Shown piece by piece: positions 7,868-15,687 of a stretch of DNA of 32,242 bases. How positions within the stretch are numbered: the first letter of the stretch is position 1; each line of letters begins with the position of its first letter. Made by a program: the position numbers and the translations under genes. The notes below the pieces were generated by a model that was given only the letters and a program-made list of their open reading frames with translations, ran no database searches and was not told where the DNA came from. The stretch comes from an uncultured Muribaculaceae bacterium (GTDB lineage: Bacteria; Bacteroidota; Bacteroidia; Bacteroidales; Muribaculaceae). Where the stretch lies: assembly GCA_947178505.1 (NCBI GenBank), contig CAMWYR010000026.1, forward strand, positions 1-32,242, in the 5' to 3' direction.

Positions 7868-8914
7868 TCAGAGTTTTTCGTTTTTGCCTTTCCTGATTTC
7901 AATTTCTTCGTTCTCATCGCGTCCTTTGCGGAGCAGGATCTTATTGAAATATGCCTTGATGAAGCCTGTACCGTAGCCGTAAAGCTGGGTGAACGAAGCC
8001 GCCACGGCCAGCAACGAGAGCCGCAGGCTCCGCAGTGATATCAGCGCGCTCAGCCATAGGGCGAGCACGTACAGGACCGGCAAGATGAGCAGCCAGTGCA
8101 CGAATATGGAGGCTATCAGGATGCCGGTAAAGCCGATGGTGAAGACCGCCGGAAGCCAGTGCACGAGTTTCATCGACCCGGGATAGAGGAGCTGAAGCGT
8201 GATGCGCGACATGCCGAACACATGCACCTGCCGCCAGAACTTCCGCAGATTGCCCCGGCGCTTGTGATATACGTAGACATCGGGATAGAGTGCGATGCTG
8301 AATCCGGCCAGGCGGATGCGAGTGGACATATCTATGTCTTCGCTGAACATTTCGCGGAAGCCGCCGACCTTGTCATATACTTCGCGCGAGAAGCCCATAT
8401 TGAATGTGCGGGGAGTGAATTTCTCCATCGATACCTTTCCTCCGCGGATACCTCCCGTGGTGAGGAAAGCCGTCATGGCGAAGTTGATGGCCTTCTGCGT
8501 AGGGGTGAATGACTCGTGAGCAGCATCCGGGCCTCCGAAGCAGTCAACGCGATTCTGCCGCAGGCTCTCTCGCAAACGCGCGATATAGTCGGGGGGTAAA
8601 ATGCAGTCAGAGTCGACGAAGATAAAGTAATCTCCGTCGGCTCTGACCATGCCGTAGTTGCGGGCGATGCTTCGCCCTTCATTTTCTTTCTTATAGTATT
8701 TAAGCCGCAGCCCGTCGTGACCGGCTACGCTAAGCGTGCCGTCGGTGGTGACTGTCGCCTCCAGACTCGGTATCGTGGAGCCATCCTCCACAATCACGGT
8801 CTCGAATCCGGAGTCTGTCTGTTGTTCAAGACTCGTAATAAGGTCGGCAACCTCATCGGGCCGGTTATAGACCGGCACAATGATGCTGAACAATACGTCG
8901 TCCGGATTCTTCAT
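7868..8914 (-). CDS. Family 2 glycosyltransferase, membrane-anchored
   Basis: Transfers a sugar from a nucleotide-sugar donor, probably for a surface polysaccharide or glycoconjugate; donor and acceptor are unknown. The GT-A fold is clear: FSIIVPVYNRPDEV at the N-terminus, VIVEDGS, the NEGRSIARNYG segment, and the metal-binding FVDSD (a DxD-type motif). GGFREMFSEDIDMSTR supplies the ED catalytic-base region. Three hydrophobic segments lie in about residues 255-325, so the C-terminus is membrane-embedded. The final 20 residues are highly charged (KGRDENEEIEIRKG). The gene begins 17 nt after efp and ends 4 nt before radC. Confidence 0.93.
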   Translation of the reverse strand: MKNPDDVLFSIIVPVYNRPDEVADLITSLEQQTDSGFETVIVEDGSTIPSLEATVTTDGTLSVAGHDGLRLKYYKKENEGRSIARNYGMVRADGDYFIFVDSDCILPPDYIARLRESLRQNRVDCFGGPDAAHESFTPTQKAINFAMTAFLTTGGIRGGKVSMEKFTPRTFNMGFSREVYDKVGGFREMFSEDIDMSTRIRLAGFSIALYPDVYVYHKRRGNLRKFWRQVHVFGMSRITLQLLYPGSMKLVHWLPAVFTIGFTGILIASIFVHWLLILPVLYVLALWLSALISLRSLRLSLLAVAASFTQLYGYGTGFIKAYFNKILLRKGRDENEEIEIRKGKNEKL

Positions 8915-8931
8915 GGCTACGAAGGCTTGAG

Positions 8932-9498
8932 TTAGGCCTTGACGCGGCTCACGTAGCTGCCGTCGCGGGTGTCTACCTCGATGAGCTCGCCTTCGTTGAT
9001 GAAGAGGGGCACCTTAACAGTTGCGCCGGTCTCAACAGTCGCGGGCTTGAGTGTATTGGTGGCGGTGTCGCCCTTGAGGCCCGGCTCTGTGTAGGTCACT
9101 TTGAGCACTGTCTTCATGGGCATCTCCGCATAGAGCACTGTGTTGGTAGATGCGTCTGACACAACTTCCACAGTGTCGCCCTCCTTCATGAAGGCTGCGC
9201 CTGTCACGAGCTCCTTGCTGATGGGAATCTGCTCGAACGTCTCGTTATTCATGAAGATGTCATCCTGGCCGTCGGCGTAGAGATACTGGTAGGGACGACG
9301 CTCAACGCGCACATCCTCGAGCTTTTCGCCGATGTTGAAGCGACGCTCGATTACGCGGCCGTCAACTACGTTCTTAAGTTTCGTGCGCATGAAGGTGTTA
9401 CCCTTACCGGGCTTTACGTGAAGAAACTCCACTACGAAGTAGAGCTGATTGTCAAGACGGATGCATGTTCCGTTCTTGATGTCCTGTGCATTCATCAT
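8932..9498 (-). CDS. efp: Translation elongation factor P
   Basis: Binds ribosomes stalled at polyproline stretches and promotes peptide bond formation. The 188-aa length and three-domain layout are normal. The KOW-like N-terminal domain has the loop [10 protein letters not shown], whose tip residue Lys32 is the position modified in many bacteria; no modification enzyme gene is in this window. The C-terminal OB domain ends with the expected [17 protein letters not shown]. The product begins MM, so the start is 9498 or 9495. A -7 box (TAATTTTG) lies at 9541-9548 on this strand. Confidence 0.98.
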   Translation of the reverse strand: MMNAQDIKNGTCIRLDNQLYFVVEFLHVKPGKGNTFMRTKLKNVVDGRVIERRFNIGEKLEDVRVERRPYQYLYADGQDDIFMNNETFEQIPISKELVTGAAFMKEGDTVEVVSDASTNTVLYAEMPMKTVLKVTYTEPGLKGDTATNTLKPATVETGATVKVPLFINEGELIEVDTRDGSYVSRVKA

Positions 9499-9540
9499 TG
9501 CTATTTGAAATTTTTGTTGTCTCTTTGATGTTTAACTTTG

Positions 9541-9548
9541 CAAAATTA
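9541..9548 (-). promoter_or_regulatory. efp -7 promoter box
   Basis: Read on the minus strand the bases are TAATTTTG, a perfect TAnnTTTG box, with a predicted leader of about 38 nt. The -33 region holds only TTTC at about the right spacing. The box directly abuts a plus-strand TAACTTTG at 9533-9540, making a symmetric pair. Confidence 0.6.
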
Positions 9549-9659
9549 CAAAAAATCTTTTACTTGGGAAATTTATTCCCTATCTATATCCGATTTTATA
9601 GGTTTTATCGGCATTTTCTATACTTTCAGCAGGGAAAATTCGGGGGAAAATACACTAAA

Positions 9660-9691
9660 TTTGCTCATATCAAAAATTTTGATTAATTTTG
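9660..9691 (+). promoter_or_regulatory. rpmH promoter with internal dyad
   Basis: TTTG at 9660-9663, a 20-bp spacer and TAATTTTG at 9684-9691 give a predicted leader of about 66 nt. The spacer contains the dyad ATCAAA-AAT-TTTGAT at 9669-9683, abutting the -7 box. A second possible -7 box (TAAATTTG, 9730-9737) lies in the leader. Confidence 0.88.
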
Positions 9692-9760
9692 CACCCGAAT
9701 ATCGCAGTGCGAGTTGCCTGCGCCGTTCATAAATTTGCAAATTTAATAAATCCAATAGAA

Positions 9761-9916
9761 ATGAAAAGGACTTTTCAACCCTCACGCCGCAGAAGAATTA
9801 ACAAGCACGGCTTCCGTCTGAGAATGGCCACTAAGAACGGCCGTAAAGTTCTCGCCCGCCGTCGCGCAAAAGGTCGTCTTAACCTTTCGGTTTCTGACCA
9901 CATGTCGGGTAAGTAA
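9761..9916 (+). CDS. rpmH: 50S ribosomal protein L34
   Basis: Small, very basic protein of the large ribosomal subunit. The 51-aa sequence begins [12 protein letters not shown] and continues [22 protein letters not shown], the L34 signature. The tail after RRAKGR ([12 protein letters not shown]) is a few residues longer than in proteobacteria. The frame is open further upstream to 9689, but only the ATG at 9761 gives the conserved N-terminus, and the upstream part contains the leader. The gene is monocistronic with a strong terminator. The usual rpmH-rnpA-dnaA neighbours are absent here. Confidence 0.97.
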   Translation: MKRTFQPSRRRRINKHGFRLRMATKNGRKVLARRRAKGRLNLSVSDHMSGK

Positions 9917-9943
9917 TTTGCTCCCCGTCAATTAAAAAATCAG

Positions 9944-9985
9944 AGAGACTGAGTCGTAATTAATTATGACTCAGTCTCTTTCTTA
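9944..9985 (+). terminator. Intrinsic terminator of rpmH
   Basis: A long AT-containing stem (AGAGACTGAGTCGTAATT pairing with AATTATGACTCAGTCTCT, one G-U pair, minimal loop) is followed by TTCTTATTT. It starts 27 nt after the rpmH stop. The rest of 9986-10067, up to the converging dnaB gene, shows nothing further. Confidence 0.88.
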
Positions 9986-10067
9986 TTTGCGTAGATTCAT
10001 TGGAAGTCAAGTAAGGAGTTATTCCGCCACTTTTAACTGTCAGATCAATTGTCGGGAGAAATAATTT

Positions 10068-11633
10068 TCAGAACGGGGGAATCTCCTCTCCCGGAGCAGG
10101 AGAGAGATCAGGTCCACCGAAGGGATCCCCGCCACCGAAACCGCTGTATCCGCCGCTCGGCGGTACGCTCGTGTCGGTGTTCATGCGTGAATCCTCACGC
10201 CTCGTCTCCATTGTTCCGAAAGCTGCATTCAGTATATCCTGATTCTCATTCCAGTTTTCAAAACGGGCGTAGCGGTTGACAAACCGTAACTTTACGTCAC
10301 CGACCGCACCGCTTCGGTGCTTGGCGACGATCAGTTCAGCCAATCCGCGGATGTCGTTGTGATTCGCGTCCTCTGTGCTCTTCGTATAATATTCCGGACG
10401 ATGGATGAAACATACGATATCGGCATCCTGCTCGATGGCTCCCGACTCACGGAGATCGGACAGCACCGGCCGCTTGTCTTCGCGCGTCTCTGTGCTTCGG
10501 TTAAGCTGCGACAGCGCGATGATGGGGATGTTGAGTTCCTTGGCGAGTGCCTTCAGCGAGCGTGAGATGGTCGACACCTCCTGCTCACGGCTTCCCAGTT
10601 TCATGCCGGTCGCGTTCATCAGCTGAAGGTAGTCGATCATTATCAACTTCACTCCATGCTCCCTCACCAGACGGCGTGCTTTCGTACGCAATTCCGTAAT
10701 CGAGAGGCCCGGAGTCTCGTCAAGATACATCGGCGCCGTGTAGACCGACGCTATGCGCGTGTTCAGACGATCCCATTCCTCCTGGCTGAGCTGACCGCTC
10801 TTGATTTTCTCACCCTCAAGATTGGCGACGTTGCTTATAAGTCGCTTCACGAGCTGCACATTCGCCATCTCAAGTGTGAAGATCGCTACCGGCGTGCCGT
10901 AATCGATGGCCATATTCTTCGCCATCGACAGAACAAACGCAGTCTTACCCATCGCTGGTCGCGCTGCGATGATGATCAGGTCGGAATTCTGCCAGCCCGA
11001 CGTCATACGGTCAAGTTCGTCGAAGCCGGTCTTTAGTCCCGACAGACCGGTAGTGGTGTTCGCTGCAGCCTGAATCTGCTCAAGCGCAAGATTCAGCACC
11101 GGGTCAATCTGAGTCACCTCCCTCTTCAGGTGAGTCTGAGAAATTTCAAAAAGTTGGCCCTCAGCTGATTGGAGAAGGTCGTCGACGTCATTGCTCTCAT
11201 CAAAGGCATCAGTTGAGATCTTTGACGCAAAGTTGATGAGCCGGCGCGCAAGATATTTCTGCGACACGATTTTGGCATGATATTCCACATTTGCCGCCGA
11301 GTATACGCGCGACGTCAGCTCCATGATATGCACAGCGCCACCCACTTCCTCAAGCGTGCCGTTGGCTCTAAGCTGCTCCGTCACGGTGATCATATCAATC
11401 GGCCGCTGATTGAATCCTAACGTGGAGATTGCATCATATATCTTGGCGTGGCGCGGATCATAGAAGGCATCGGGCGTGAGAAAGTCGGCCACATTCATGT
11501 AGGCATCCTTCTCAAGCATCAGCGCTCCAAGCACCACCTCTTCAAGATCCGTATCGTGCGGAGGAAGTTTTCCGGTCGGGTCCTCCTTTGTCGGCTGAAA
11601 GGCCGGTTTTTTCTGAAATTTTGACTCTGCCAT
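10068..11633 (-). CDS. dnaB: Replicative DNA helicase DnaB
   Basis: Hexameric 5'-3' helicase that unwinds DNA at the replication fork. The 521-aa protein has the DnaB N-terminal primase-binding domain (about residues 25-130, with LEEVVLGALML) and a RecA-like C-terminal domain. Walker A is ARPAMGKT (224-231). Walker B lies in LIMIDYLQLM, and SQLNRSTE, DLRESGAIEQDAD and AKHRSGAVGD complete the family motifs. No intein is inserted. The last 45 residues are a Gly/Pro/Asp-rich tail (GGYSGFGGGDPFGG) that is probably disordered. The ATG at 11633 is the only usable start before the conserved region. A -7 box ends four bases before it, so it may be transcribed separately from menA, whose stop is 33 nt upstream. 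Confidence 0.97.
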   Translation of the reverse strand: MAESKFQKKPAFQPTKEDPTGKLPPHDTDLEEVVLGALMLEKDAYMNVADFLTPDAFYDPRHAKIYDAISTLGFNQRPIDMITVTEQLRANGTLEEVGGAVHIMELTSRVYSAANVEYHAKIVSQKYLARRLINFASKISTDAFDESNDVDDLLQSAEGQLFEISQTHLKREVTQIDPVLNLALEQIQAAANTTTGLSGLKTGFDELDRMTSGWQNSDLIIIAARPAMGKTAFVLSMAKNMAIDYGTPVAIFTLEMANVQLVKRLISNVANLEGEKIKSGQLSQEEWDRLNTRIASVYTAPMYLDETPGLSITELRTKARRLVREHGVKLIMIDYLQLMNATGMKLGSREQEVSTISRSLKALAKELNIPIIALSQLNRSTETREDKRPVLSDLRESGAIEQDADIVCFIHRPEYYTKSTEDANHNDIRGLAELIVAKHRSGAVGDVKLRFVNRYARFENWNENQDILNAAFGTMETRREDSRMNTDTSVPPSGGYSGFGGGDPFGGPDLSPAPGEEIPPF

Positions 11634-11637
11634 ATTG

Positions 11638-11645
11638 CAAAATTA
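11638..11645 (-). promoter_or_regulatory. -7 promoter box of dnaB, predicted leaderless
   Basis: On the minus strand the bases read TAATTTTG, then CAAT, then the dnaB ATG. The spacing equals that of the nucleotidase gene at 3781-3793. The -33 position would fall on the menA stop region and has no good TTTG. Confidence 0.5.
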
Positions 11646-11666
11646 CTCAAAATTCCCGACAATCTC

Positions 11667-12554
11667 TCAACGGCTGAATAAAAAAGCAAGCAGTAGCCAC
11701 AGCGACACGCCGAACATCGCGACGGCCGTGCGGCCCAGCACAGGATTGAGTTCCGCTCCGGTACCATTTTTAAGTTGTTGCCAGAGGATATAATGCACGT
11801 TGATATAGGCCAGCGCACCCAACTGCCACAACACGTCGATGCGCGTTATCGTAGCCCATTCGATGCAGAGGAGCGCCAGAAATCCGTTCACGAGATAGAG
11901 TTTCGCCATCGCATCCGTGCCGAACCTTACGGCAAGCGTCTGCTTTCCGACGGCGGCATCATCGTTGATATCTCGGTAGTTGTTGACTATCAGTACGTTT
12001 GCTCCCATCAGCCCGATTGCCATTCCCAACGGTAGGGCCGTCGGGAGGATCTCCCACGACTGAGTCTGGAGATAGGCGGTCATTACTACGGGCACGAACC
12101 CGAAAAATATGATTACGGCCAATTCGCCAAGTCCGTGATGTGAGAGAGGGTAGGGCCCCGCGGAATATCCGAGGGCAAACAGGCCCACGAAGACACCAAC
12201 GGCGATGAGCCACCAGCCGCCCCACCATATAAGCGAGCACCCGAGGAGGCACACCATGGCGAGCAGCCCGAATGTGGCGTTGCGCATGGCACGCGGCGAG
12301 ATGTCGCCTTCGGTCACGCCGCGTCGGAAGCCCTCGCGCCCCTTACGGTCGAGGCCGTTGACGTAGTCGAAATATTCATTTGCAAAATTGGAGACAATCT
12401 GAGCGCCGATTGCGAAAAAGAGGCAGATCAGGAAGGGAGCCGCGCTGAACCCGCCGTAATAGGCGGCGCAACCGGTGCCCGTAAGCACCCCGGCCACCGA
12501 CACCGGTAGCGTGCGGAGACGCATTGCCTCCACCCAAGCATGCAGTTTACTCAT
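11667..12554 (-). CDS. menA: 1,4-dihydroxy-2-naphthoate polyprenyltransferase
   Basis: UbiA-family membrane prenyltransferase that attaches the polyprenyl tail to dihydroxynaphthoate in menaquinone synthesis, needed for fumarate respiration in Bacteroidales. The two Asp-rich prenyl-diphosphate/Mg motifs are clear: NFANEYFDYVNGLDRKG and NNYRDINDDAAVGKQTLAV. About eight hydrophobic segments span the 295 residues. I use the ATG at 12554 (MSKLHAWVEAMRLRTLPVS) because the family begins there. An in-frame ATG at 12629 would add 25 Ser/Arg-rich residues read from the overlapping upstream gene. The start overlaps the stop of the DraG-like gene by 8 nt (ATGAGTAA), suggesting translational coupling. 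Confidence 0.95.
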   Translation of the reverse strand: MSKLHAWVEAMRLRTLPVSVAGVLTGTGCAAYYGGFSAAPFLICLFFAIGAQIVSNFANEYFDYVNGLDRKGREGFRRGVTEGDISPRAMRNATFGLLAMVCLLGCSLIWWGGWWLIAVGVFVGLFALGYSAGPYPLSHHGLGELAVIIFFGFVPVVMTAYLQTQSWEILPTALPLGMAIGLMGANVLIVNNYRDINDDAAVGKQTLAVRFGTDAMAKLYLVNGFLALLCIEWATITRIDVLWQLGALAYINVHYILWQQLKNGTGAELNPVLGRTAVAMFGVSLWLLLAFLFSR

Positions 12555-13509
12555 ATCGTCGGTTGCGGGCTTCGATGCTCTTCTCGATGTGTGCCGTGAG
12601 GCGCTCGCTAAGATCGTGAAGTGCATCAAGATTCTTCAATCGCTCTTTCTCGTCGGGGAGAGCATCGTAACCATATTTCAGACCTGCCAGCGCGCCTGAG
12701 AGAGCGGCATTGGTGTCGGCATCGCCTCCCAGGTCGATTACCTTGAAGATGGCGTCGGAAGCATTATCGGTGTGGAGGAAGCCCCAGAGAGCAGCCCCCA
12801 TTGATACGCGCGTCCACATCATGCAATGTTCGTTGTCGACCTTGAGTTTGTCGATATCGCCGTTAAGCGCGTGCTCAAGGAAGGGAATCGTGCGCATGTC
12901 GTTCTGCATGCAAATGTTCATCAGTTCGTCGGCCGTTGCCTCGCGCTCCTTATTAAGGAGTGAATGAACCATCTTGGCTATGATTTTCGTGCTCGACACG
13001 CACCGTGAATCGTCATGGGTCATAAGCACGAAGCGGCGTGTGTGCTCCATCAGTTCATCATCTGAAGATGTGAGGCCGGTGAGGATACCGCGCTGAAGCG
13101 TTTCGTTGGTCGCCTCCTCGTAAGAGGTCTTCACCCGGTTGCGGTGGGCCGAGGCGATGGGATTGTCGAGCCAGGAGGGGTCGTGATAGAAGAGATTGAA
13201 TGCCGGAATATTCTCGTCGCCCTCGAGATCCATCCATTCCTTTAGCGAGAGAGCCATATCATGGAGTTTAAACTGGCCTCGCTGCAGCAGCGTCTCAATA
13301 AAGCGCACGAGCAGCACGGTGTCATTGGTGGTCTCGCCGGGATCCCACTGGCTGCGGTGGACGTCGCGGATGATCTGGTCGAAACGACGCAGCCCGTCGG
13401 GGTAATAAGACTCCACTTCGTTGCGCGTCATGAATTCGGTGCCTAAGCCGAGCGCGTCGCCAAGCGCATAACCCACGATTGCACCTCTGATTTTGTCGTC
13501 AAGTTTCAT
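12547..13509 (-). CDS. ADP-ribosylglycohydrolase (DraG/ARH) family protein
   Basis: Predicted to hydrolyse ADP-ribose linked to protein, nucleic acid or small molecules, using two Mg ions. The all-helical ARH fold signatures are present: GAIVGYALGDALGLGTEF at the N-terminus, GETTNDT (the usual T-D-D-T metal motif here has Asn in the second position), and DLGGDADTNAALSGALAGLKYG near the C-terminus with the paired metal aspartates. Length (320 aa) is normal. The substrate is unknown and no ADP-ribosyltransferase partner is in the window. It overlaps menA by 8 nt, so the two are very likely co-transcribed. I see no consensus promoter in the 77 nt before it. Confidence 0.92.
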   Translation of the reverse strand: MKLDDKIRGAIVGYALGDALGLGTEFMTRNEVESYYPDGLRRFDQIIRDVHRSQWDPGETTNDTVLLVRFIETLLQRGQFKLHDMALSLKEWMDLEGDENIPAFNLFYHDPSWLDNPIASAHRNRVKTSYEEATNETLQRGILTGLTSSDDELMEHTRRFVLMTHDDSRCVSSTKIIAKMVHSLLNKEREATADELMNICMQNDMRTIPFLEHALNGDIDKLKVDNEHCMMWTRVSMGAALWGFLHTDNASDAIFKVIDLGGDADTNAALSGALAGLKYGYDALPDEKERLKNLDALHDLSERLTAHIEKSIEARNRRYE

Positions 13510-13586
13510 AATTGTTAGTTTTAGTCAGAAAGATAGAATTGTTTTAATTGGAGGTATTATAATTAATGTAAGAATTCCTCTTTTCT

Positions 13587-14045
13587 TTAATTTCTCCTTA
13601 ATTTCCTGAAGAAGTCGGTCATCAGGAGCCGGCATTCTTCCTCAAGCACGCCGCTTTCTACTACCGTGCGCGGATGAAGGGCGGAATGTTGCGGGCAGGC
13701 GTGTGAGAAGTAGCCGCGCTTGAGATCGGGTGTGCCATAGACTATCCTGCCTATGTGACTCCAGCCTAACGCTCCGGCACACATCGTGCAGGGTTCGACG
13801 GTGACGTATAGCGTGCAGTCGGGCAGGTATTTCCCGCCCGTGTGATTCGCTGCGGCAGTGAGGGCGAGCATCTCGGCATGTGCAGTCACGTCGGTGAGAG
13901 TCTCTGTGAGATTATGTCCTCGGCCTATCACCTGCCCGCGCGTCACGATAACGGCACCCACCGGTATTTCTCCCCGGTCGTATGCCTCCTGAGCCTCGGC
14001 GAGGGCCAGCCGCATGTAGCGTTCGTCTGTATCCTGTTGTGTCAT
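13587..14045 (-). CDS. tadA: tRNA-adenosine deaminase-type nucleoside deaminase
   Basis: Zinc deaminase that converts A34 to inosine in tRNA-Arg(ACG). The 152-aa protein has the zinc and proton-shuttle motif TAHAEM (H56, E58) and PCTMC (Cys86, Cys89), plus EIPVGAVIV and the C-terminal FFRKLR typical of TadA. It is the last gene of the long minus-strand run and starts 28 nt after ispH. A role on another nucleobase, as in guanine deaminases, is possible but less likely given the close match to TadA spacing. Confidence 0.93.
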   Translation of the reverse strand: MTQQDTDERYMRLALAEAQEAYDRGEIPVGAVIVTRGQVIGRGHNLTETLTDVTAHAEMLALTAAANHTGGKYLPDCTLYVTVEPCTMCAGALGWSHIGRIVYGTPDLKRGYFSHACPQHSALHPRTVVESGVLEEECRLLMTDFFRKLRRN

Positions 14046-14073
14046 TACCTATCTGATGTCGACCGACTTCGGT

Positions 14074-14985
14074 CTATACGTTACTTTCGCCGTTAATTCC
14101 TGCCTCCGCAATGCGACGTGCCTTTTCGGCTACCTCCTCCATCAGCCAGGCCGGAGTGGAAGTCGCGCCGCAGATGCCGATGTTCTCAGCCCCTGCGAGC
14201 CATTCAGCCTGAATGTCGCTCGTGTCGGTAACCGCGAATGTGCGGGGATTCACCTTTCGGCATTCCTCCAGAAGCACTTTCCCATTCGAACTCTTCGCCC
14301 CGCTCACGAACAATATCGTATCATGACTCGCTGCGAATCCTTTTATTTTCTCCGACCGCGTGGCAACCTGGCGGCAAATAGTGTCGAAATACTCGAACGT
14401 GCCACGGCTCTTTCGGGCCATTATCGCTTCAACAATGCGGCGGAAACCGTCGATGCTCTTCGTGGTCTGCGAATAGAGAAGTATGTCGCGGTCGAGATCA
14501 AGCGAATCGAGAGCCGCTTCGTCCTGCACGACGATCGCCGTGCCGTCGGTCTGACCTACGAGCCCGTTCACTTCGGCGTGTCCCTTCTTCCCATATATAA
14601 GGATGAGAGGCATCTGGGCGCGTTCGCCACGCTCCTTTTCGGCGAGCGCGCTGTCGTAGGCCTGCTTGATGCGCTGCTGAAGCCTTAGCACCACCGGACA
14701 CGTCGCGTCAATCACCCGGTTCCGGTTCTGCTCAAGCAGCCGGTAGGTTGACGGCGGTTCGCCGTGTGCCCGCAGAAGCACCGTCGATCCCCGCAGGTCG
14801 GCGAGATCTTCATGCGTAATCGTGCCGAGTCCCCGGAGGCGGAGACGCTCCACCTCCGAGGCGTTATGCACGATATCGCCGAGACACTGCAGTCGCTCTC
14901 CGCGAGCCAGTTCTGCCTCAGCCTTCTCTATGGCCGTGACTACGCCGAAACAGAATCCCGAATTAGAATCTATCTCTACTTTCAT
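14074..14985 (-). CDS. ispH: 4-hydroxy-3-methylbut-2-enyl diphosphate reductase
   Basis: Last step of the MEP pathway: reduces HMBPP to IPP and DMAPP with a [4Fe-4S] cluster. The three cluster cysteines are in place: Cys12 (SGFCFGV), Cys96 (DATCPVV) and Cys204 (DTICRQVATR). The substrate-binding RAHGEPP and the QTT stretch (173-175) are also present. The 303-aa length is close to the E. coli protein. No S1 domain is fused, unlike some anaerobe homologues. It starts 9 nt after cmk, a frequent neighbour in Bacteroidales, and is likely co-transcribed with it. Confidence 0.97.
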   Translation of the reverse strand: MKVEIDSNSGFCFGVVTAIEKAEAELARGERLQCLGDIVHNASEVERLRLRGLGTITHEDLADLRGSTVLLRAHGEPPSTYRLLEQNRNRVIDATCPVVLRLQQRIKQAYDSALAEKERGERAQMPLILIYGKKGHAEVNGLVGQTDGTAIVVQDEAALDSLDLDRDILLYSQTTKSIDGFRRIVEAIMARKSRGTFEYFDTICRQVATRSEKIKGFAASHDTILFVSGAKSSNGKVLLEECRKVNPRTFAVTDTSDIQAEWLAGAENIGICGATSTPAWLMEEVAEKARRIAEAGINGESNV

Positions 14986-14994
14986 CGGCCTTCA

Positions 14995-15684
14995 TCATTC
15001 ATTGCTCACCACATGATAGAGACTGAGAAGCCAATCCATCTGTTGAGCCGGAGTCATTTTGTCGTTATTGAGCACATGCGCGTCGGGGGCCTTGCGCAAA
15101 GGTGCGATCTTGCGTGTGCTGTCGATATGATCGCGCTCGCGGATATTGGCGAGCACCTCCTCATAGCTTACGTCGAGACCCTTATGCTCCATTTCAAGCA
15201 GACGCCTGCGGGCGCGTTCCTCGGGCGAGGCATCGACGAATACCTTCATCTCTGCATCGGGAAAGACGGCTGTGCCTATATCGCGGCCATCCATGACAAT
15301 GCCCTTCTCGCTTCCGAGTTCTTGTTGGAGGCGCGTGAGCCGCTCGCGCACTTCTCCGATTTCCGCAACGGGGCTCACGAGCGAGCTAACCGCCATGTCG
15401 CGGATTTCATTCTCCACGTCGATGCCGTTGAGCAGCGTATGTTGCATTCCGTCGGCGTCAGCCGGAGCGAACGACACATTGACTTCGTCAAGATGCTTCA
15501 CGAGAGCGTCACGGTCAACCTTCCCGTCGGCAGCCATGCCGTTGCGGATGGCGAAGAGGGTTACGGCGCGGTACATAGCCCCTGAATCTACATATATGTA
15601 GCCTATACGGCGCGCCAGTTCGCGCGCCATAGTCGACTTGCCTGATGAGGAATAGCCGTCGATGGCTATTATGATTTTCTTCAT
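14995..15684 (-). CDS. cmk: (d)CMP kinase
   Basis: Phosphorylates CMP and dCMP with ATP in pyrimidine nucleotide salvage. The P-loop GYSSSGKST (10-18) lies at the N-terminus, followed by YVDSGAMYRAVT (nucleotide-binding DSGAMYR), VMDGRDIGTAVFPDA and the lid arginines in RARRRLLEME. All are standard for Cmk. The 229-aa length is normal. The gene starts 3 nt after the glgB stop and is followed by ispH after 9 nt, so it is inside an operon. Confidence 0.97.
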   Translation of the reverse strand: MKKIIIAIDGYSSSGKSTMARELARRIGYIYVDSGAMYRAVTLFAIRNGMAADGKVDRDALVKHLDEVNVSFAPADADGMQHTLLNGIDVENEIRDMAVSSLVSPVAEIGEVRERLTRLQQELGSEKGIVMDGRDIGTAVFPDAEMKVFVDASPEERARRRLLEMEHKGLDVSYEEVLANIRERDHIDSTRKIAPLRKAPDAHVLNNDKMTPAQQMDWLLSLYHVVSNE

Positions 15685-15687
15685 TAC

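Noticed and set aside
9689..9760. N-terminal extension of rpmH from an upstream start
   Set aside because: The segment overlaps the predicted leader, is not conserved in L34, and starts at the -7 box.
14057..14070. GACCGA/TCGGTC inverted repeat between ispH and tadA
   Set aside because: A 6-bp stem with a 2-nt loop and no T-tract is within what chance gives in GC-rich sequence.
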